This document shows positions 5,532 through 8,348 of a stretch of DNA of 8,348 nucleotides, piece by piece. The translations under genes and the position numbers were made by a program. The notes below the pieces were generated by a model. That model had not been told where the DNA came from, searched no databases, and saw nothing but the letters and a program-made list of their open reading frames with translations. The stretch's first letter is position 1, and each line of letters opens with the position of its first letter. Source of the DNA: an uncultured Collinsella sp. (GTDB lineage: Bacteria > Actinomycetota > Coriobacteriia > Coriobacteriales > Coriobacteriaceae); assembly GCA_900757595.1 (NCBI GenBank), contig CAAEOL010000007.1, forward strand, positions 1 to 8,348, written 5' to 3'.

Positions 5532-7010
5532 TTAGAGCATCACGCAAGCGACGGTCAGGATGATGGCGCAGACGACGGAGAGAGCGACGATGAGCTTAAG
5601 AGCAAACTTGAGCCAGGTCGTCCACTCGATCTTGGCCAGAGCAAGACCGCCCATGATGGCGCCGGAGGTCGGGGTGAACAGGTTCACGACACCGATGGCG
5701 GCGGAGAAGATCATGACCATGACCTCGGGCGAGAAGCCGAGCTTAACAGCCAGCGGTCCCATGATGGGCATGGAGACAGTAGCCATACCGGAGGTCGATG
5801 GGATCAGGAAGGACAGGCCGAAGTAGACCAGGAAGCTCATGGGAGCGAAGATCACGCCGGACAGGCCAGCCAGAGCATTGGCGGCAGCGTCGAGGACGTA
5901 GACGTCGAGGCCGGTGCTAGCCATGAGGACGGAGATACCACGGGCGAGGGCGATGACGAGGACAACGGACATCATGTCGGCAGCGCCGGTGATGAAGGTG
6001 TTGACGATCTGCTTCTCGGACAGGCCGCCGATAATACCGATCAGGACAGCCATGAGGAAGAACCAGGTGGAAGCCTCGTCGAAGTACCACTGACCAATGG
6101 GCAGGCCGGTGATCAGGGCAGACCAGCCCTGAACGATGGCGTTACCGTCGGCGTCATAGACAGCGCCAGCATCGAAGAAGTTGGCGACGCCCTCGTTAAG
6201 GTCGGCCAGCGGGATGAAGCCGACGATCATGACGACGAAGGTGAAGGCAAAGGCGATCAGAACACCCTTCTGACGACCGGTGAGCTTGACCTCCTTGTGA
6301 ACCTCGGAAGCAGCCTTGCCGTGAGCCTCTTCGGCGTCCTTGAGCTCCTGCATCGAAAGGATGGTGGAACCCTTGTCAGCCTTGACCTTCTTGGCATAGC
6401 TCATGACGAAGAGGATGGACATAACAGTGGTAACAATCCACAGGACGGCACCGAGGCCGATGATGATGGACTGGTTGACCTCAATGCCAACGCCAGTCAG
6501 AGCGTCAACGGCAGCACCGACGGCAAACGGGTTAACCGTGGAGCCGAGGCAGCCGCAGCCAGCGCCGAGCAGGACGGTGGCAGCGCCGACCATGGGGTCG
6601 AAGCCAGCAGCCATCATGGTGGCGGCGAGCAGGGCGTAGAAGGGAACGGTCTCCTCGCACATACCATAGGTGGTACCACCGAGGGAGAAGATGAACATCA
6701 GCACGGGAATGAGCATGATCTCATTGCCCTTAAGCTTCTGCACCAGAACAGCAATGCCGTTGTCCAGGGCGCCGGTCTCGGTCATCATGCCGAGGAAGCC
6801 GCCGAGGATCATAACGAAGAGGCAGACGGGCAGAGCGTCAGCGAAGCCCTTGACCGGGGCGGTGCAGAAATCGCTCAAGCGGGCAGCGGTAACCGCGCCA
6901 CCGGACGTACCGGAGACGATAACGGTAACAACCGCGACGATTGCCAGCAGAGCAAGAAGAATGGTGAACGATGAAGGCATACCGCGCTTTTTCTTAGCGG
7001 TCTCAGTCAT
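5532..7010 (-). CDS. arcD: YfcC/DcuC-family carrier, probable arginine-ornithine antiporter
   Basis: A polytopic inner-membrane carrier of 492 residues, the usual size for YfcC-family proteins (C4-dicarboxylate anaerobic carrier superfamily). Family motifs are visible: N-terminal GMPSSFT (10-16); GGTTYGMCEETVPFY (111-125); GCLGSTVNPF (153-162); LIPSTSGMATVSMPIMGP (402-419); and NLFTPTSGAIMGGLALAKI (443-461). About ten to twelve hydrophobic segments are present, with a charged cytosolic-looking loop at roughly 206-250. Substrate is inferred from position directly after arcB: pneumococcal ArcD is a family member in the same context, and the ADI pathway needs arginine/ornithine exchange. Sequence alone would allow another amino acid or a dipeptide. 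The ATG at 7010 is chosen because AAGGGGGG (7020-7027) lies nine bases upstream; in-frame ATGs at 7019 and 7037 are worse placed. Confidence 0.85.
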   Translation of the reverse strand: MTETAKKKRGMPSSFTILLALLAIVAVVTVIVSGTSGGAVTAARLSDFCTAPVKGFADALPVCLFVMILGGFLGMMTETGALDNGIAVLVQKLKGNEIMLIPVLMFIFSLGGTTYGMCEETVPFYALLAATMMAAGFDPMVGAATVLLGAGCGCLGSTVNPFAVGAAVDALTGVGIEVNQSIIIGLGAVLWIVTTVMSILFVMSYAKKVKADKGSTILSMQELKDAEEAHGKAASEVHKEVKLTGRQKGVLIAFAFTFVVMIVGFIPLADLNEGVANFFDAGAVYDADGNAIVQGWSALITGLPIGQWYFDEASTWFFLMAVLIGIIGGLSEKQIVNTFITGAADMMSVVLVIALARGISVLMASTGLDVYVLDAAANALAGLSGVIFAPMSFLVYFGLSFLIPSTSGMATVSMPIMGPLAVKLGFSPEVMVMIFSAAIGVVNLFTPTSGAIMGGLALAKIEWTTWLKFALKLIVALSVVCAIILTVACVML

Positions 7011-7019
7011 AGTTCTCAT

Positions 7020-7027
7020 CCCCCCTT
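7020..7027 (-). promoter_or_regulatory. Ribosome binding site fixing the arcD start
   Basis: AAGGGGGG on the minus strand precedes the ATG at 7010 by nine bases. It overlaps or abuts the in-frame ATG at 7019 and lies downstream of the one at 7037, so it can only serve the innermost start, giving MTETAKKKRGMPSS as the N-terminus. Confidence 0.75.
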
Positions 7028-7104
7028 CATAAATCATTTACTGATCTCGCCCGAAGCGGCTCTTCCGTGCCGTGCATGTCGCTCGGTGCGAGATTTTTAC
7101 CAGA

Positions 7105-7142
7105 CAAAAGCGCTCGGGGTGCGCAGCAATGCACCCCGAGCG
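7105..7142 (-). terminator. Hairpin with short U tract between arcB and arcD
   Basis: Arms 7111-7122 and 7131-7142 pair perfectly over 12 GC-rich bases around an eight-base loop. On the minus strand the stem is followed by CTTTTG. It lies 16 bases past the arcB stop. The U run is short, so partial readthrough into arcD is plausible, making this a level-setting or RNA-protecting element. No clear promoter is seen between it and arcD. Confidence 0.75.
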
Positions 7143-7157
7143 AGATGCTAGATGCTC

Positions 7158-8153
7158 TTACTTGAGCGTAGCGTACATGACAGCCTTGATGGTGTGCATG
7201 CGGTTCTCGGCCTCGTCGAAGACCTTGGAAGCGGGGCTCTCGAAGACCTCGTCGGTGACCTCCTGCTCGGTGATGCCGAACTGCTCGCACTTCTCAGCGC
7301 CAATCGTGGTGTTGGTGTCGTGGAAGCTGGGCAGGCAGTGCAGGAAGATGGCACCCGGGTTGGCCATAGCCATGACCTCGGAGGTAACGCGATACGGGGT
7401 GAGCTGAGCGATGCGCTCGGCCCAGACCTCGTCGGGCTCGCCCATGGAGACCCAAACGTCGGTGTAGAGAACGTCGGCACCGGTGACGCCGTCCTTGACG
7501 TCGGTGGTCAGCTTGATGGTGCAGCCGTTGGCCTCGGCGATGGGCTTGCAGGCCTCGATGACGTCGTCAGCGGGCATGCACTCCTCGGGGCCGCAGGCCA
7601 CGAAGTTCATGCCGAGCTTGGAGCAGACAACCATGAGGGAGCGAGCGACGTTGTTCTTGCAGTCGCCCATGAAGACGAGGGTCTTGCCCTTGATGTCGTA
7701 GTTGAAGTTCTCCTGGACGGTCAGGATGTCGGCGAGCATCTGGGTGGGGTGCCACTCAGTGGTCAGGCCGTTCCACACGGGCACGCCGGACTTAGCGGCG
7801 AGCTCCTCGACGTCGTCCTGGGCAAAGCCGCGGAACTCGATGCCGTCATACATGCGGCCGAGAACGCGAGCGGTGTCCTCGATGGACTCCTTCTTGCCCA
7901 TCTGGGACGAACCGGGATCGAGGTAGGTAACGCCCATGCCCAGGTCCATGCCGCCGACCTCGAAGGCGCAGCGGGTACGAGTGGAGGTCTTCTGGAAGAG
8001 CAGGACGATGTTCTTGCCCTCGAGATAGCGGTGCGGAACGCCAGCACGCTTCATGTCCTTGAAGTTCTTGGAGAGCTTGAGCAGGTACTCAATCTCCTCG
8101 GTGGTGAGGTCGAGGAGCTTGAGGAAGCTACGGCCGGAGAGGTTAACACCCAT
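7158..8153 (-). CDS. arcB: Ornithine carbamoyltransferase, catabolic
   Basis: In the ADI pathway this enzyme phosphorolyses citrulline to ornithine and carbamoyl phosphate in the cytosol. Its 331 residues are full length. The carbamoyl-phosphate domain carries STRTR (57-61), EFRGF (106-110) and HPTQ (135-138). The ornithine domain carries DVWVSMGE (232-239) and the HCLP motif (272-275) with the conserved Cys at 273. All signature residues are intact. The ATG at 8153 has AAAGGA (8162-8167) eight bases upstream. The catabolic rather than biosynthetic role is inferred from position between arcA and the arcD-like carrier; the sequence motifs alone do not distinguish argF from arcB. Confidence 0.97.
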   Translation of the reverse strand: MGVNLSGRSFLKLLDLTTEEIEYLLKLSKNFKDMKRAGVPHRYLEGKNIVLLFQKTSTRTRCAFEVGGMDLGMGVTYLDPGSSQMGKKESIEDTARVLGRMYDGIEFRGFAQDDVEELAAKSGVPVWNGLTTEWHPTQMLADILTVQENFNYDIKGKTLVFMGDCKNNVARSLMVVCSKLGMNFVACGPEECMPADDVIEACKPIAEANGCTIKLTTDVKDGVTGADVLYTDVWVSMGEPDEVWAERIAQLTPYRVTSEVMAMANPGAIFLHCLPSFHDTNTTIGAEKCEQFGITEQEVTDEVFESPASKVFDEAENRMHTIKAVMYATLK

Positions 8154-8194
8154 GGTTCGTTTCCTTTCGAAAAAGTGAATTACTAAAAAGTGGT

Positions 8195-8242
8195 GCCCGT
8201 TTGACGGGCGAAACCGGTGCGGTTGTAGGGGGACCGCACCGG
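8195..8242 (-). other. Double hairpin in the arcA-arcB gap
   Basis: Two stems lie between the arcA stop and arcB: 8214-8223 with 8233-8242 (10 perfect pairs, nine-base loop), then 8195-8200 with 8204-8209 (6 perfect pairs, three-base loop). On the minus strand TTTTT follows only after a further five bases, which is weak for termination. Attenuation, or an RNA processing or stability role between arcA and arcB, is inferred. Confidence 0.6.
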
Positions 8243-8255
8243 AACCGTTAAAACC

Positions 8256-8348
8256 TTAGAGGTCCTCGCGCCAGAAGGGCATGCTCATGCAGCGCGGGCC
8301 GCCACGGCCGCGGGAGAGCTCGGCGGAGGGCACGACGAGAAGGTCCAG
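8256..8348 (-). CDS. arcA: Arginine deiminase, C-terminal end (cut by window edge)
   Basis: Only the last 30 codons and the TAA are in the window, continuing off the right edge in frame. The visible peptide contains ELSRGRGGPRCMSMPFWRED, the conserved C-terminal motif of arginine deiminase, including the nucleophilic Cys that forms the covalent amidino intermediate, and it ends in REDL, a usual end for the family. The enzyme converts arginine to citrulline and ammonia. arcB follows after 102 bases on the same strand, so this is the upstream gene of the visible arc cluster. Domain content upstream cannot be judged. Confidence 0.93.
   Translation of the reverse strand: MDLLVVPSAELSRGRGGPRCMSMPFWREDL

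Noticed and set aside
6297..6974. 225-codon plus-strand open frame antisense to arcD
   Set aside because: The translation is a run of G, N, H, D, A and E residues typical of antisense to a membrane protein; no motifs are seen.
7043..7096. Long-range inverted repeat ATCTCGC/GCGAGAT followed by T residues on the plus strand
   Set aside because: It has only 7 pairs across a loop of about 40 bases and no plus-strand gene to terminate; probably chance.
7152..8186. 344-codon plus-strand open frame antisense to arcB
   Set aside because: It covers arcB exactly, has no recognisable motif and is a codon-bias shadow.

Overview
The window reads as a high-GC (about 60% by eye) chromosome segment from an anaerobic gut-type actinobacterium, most likely Collinsella or a close Coriobacteriia relative. 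This rests on protein character, the pyrG-xerD order seen in Actinobacteria, a stand-alone UPF0371/DUF1846 protein and an arginine deiminase (ADI) cluster with a YfcC-type carrier. The genus is an inference. Every convincing gene is on the minus strand, so transcription runs from the right edge to the left edge. No tRNA, rRNA, CRISPR array or intact insertion sequence was seen.

Right side (5532-8348), arginine catabolism. In transcription order: the last 30 codons of arcA (arginine deiminase, with its active-site Cys motif), arcB (catabolic ornithine carbamoyltransferase) and a YfcC/DcuC-family carrier that is probably the arginine/ornithine exchanger (arcD). ArcA makes citrulline from arginine. 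ArcB phosphorolyses citrulline to ornithine and carbamoyl phosphate. The carrier would swap ornithine for arginine. The carbamate kinase gene (arcC), which yields the ATP, is not in the window. Strong hairpins lie in both gaps between these genes.

Middle (4928-5531), gene-free. This is the most unusual part: about 500 bases packed with inverted repeats. They include a 26-bp inverted repeat, a 100-bp nested palindrome flanked by a 5-bp direct repeat, a 12-bp perfect hairpin and four further hairpins running up to the arcD stop codon. All four mismatches in the long stems become G-U pairs only if the minus strand is the RNA. I read it as a cluster of small palindromic repeats or MITE-like elements and/or a structured 3' transcript of the arc operon.

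Left-centre (2794-4927), two separate units. One is a UPF0371/DUF1846 protein with its own -10 box and terminator. The other is a 112-aa winged-helix regulator-like protein with its own terminator.

Left (67-2759). pyrG (CTP synthase) is followed two bases later by a xerD-type tyrosine recombinase, so the two probably form one translationally coupled unit. In Mycobacterium the pyrG-xerD neighbourhood leads on to parA/scpA; what follows here is outside the window.
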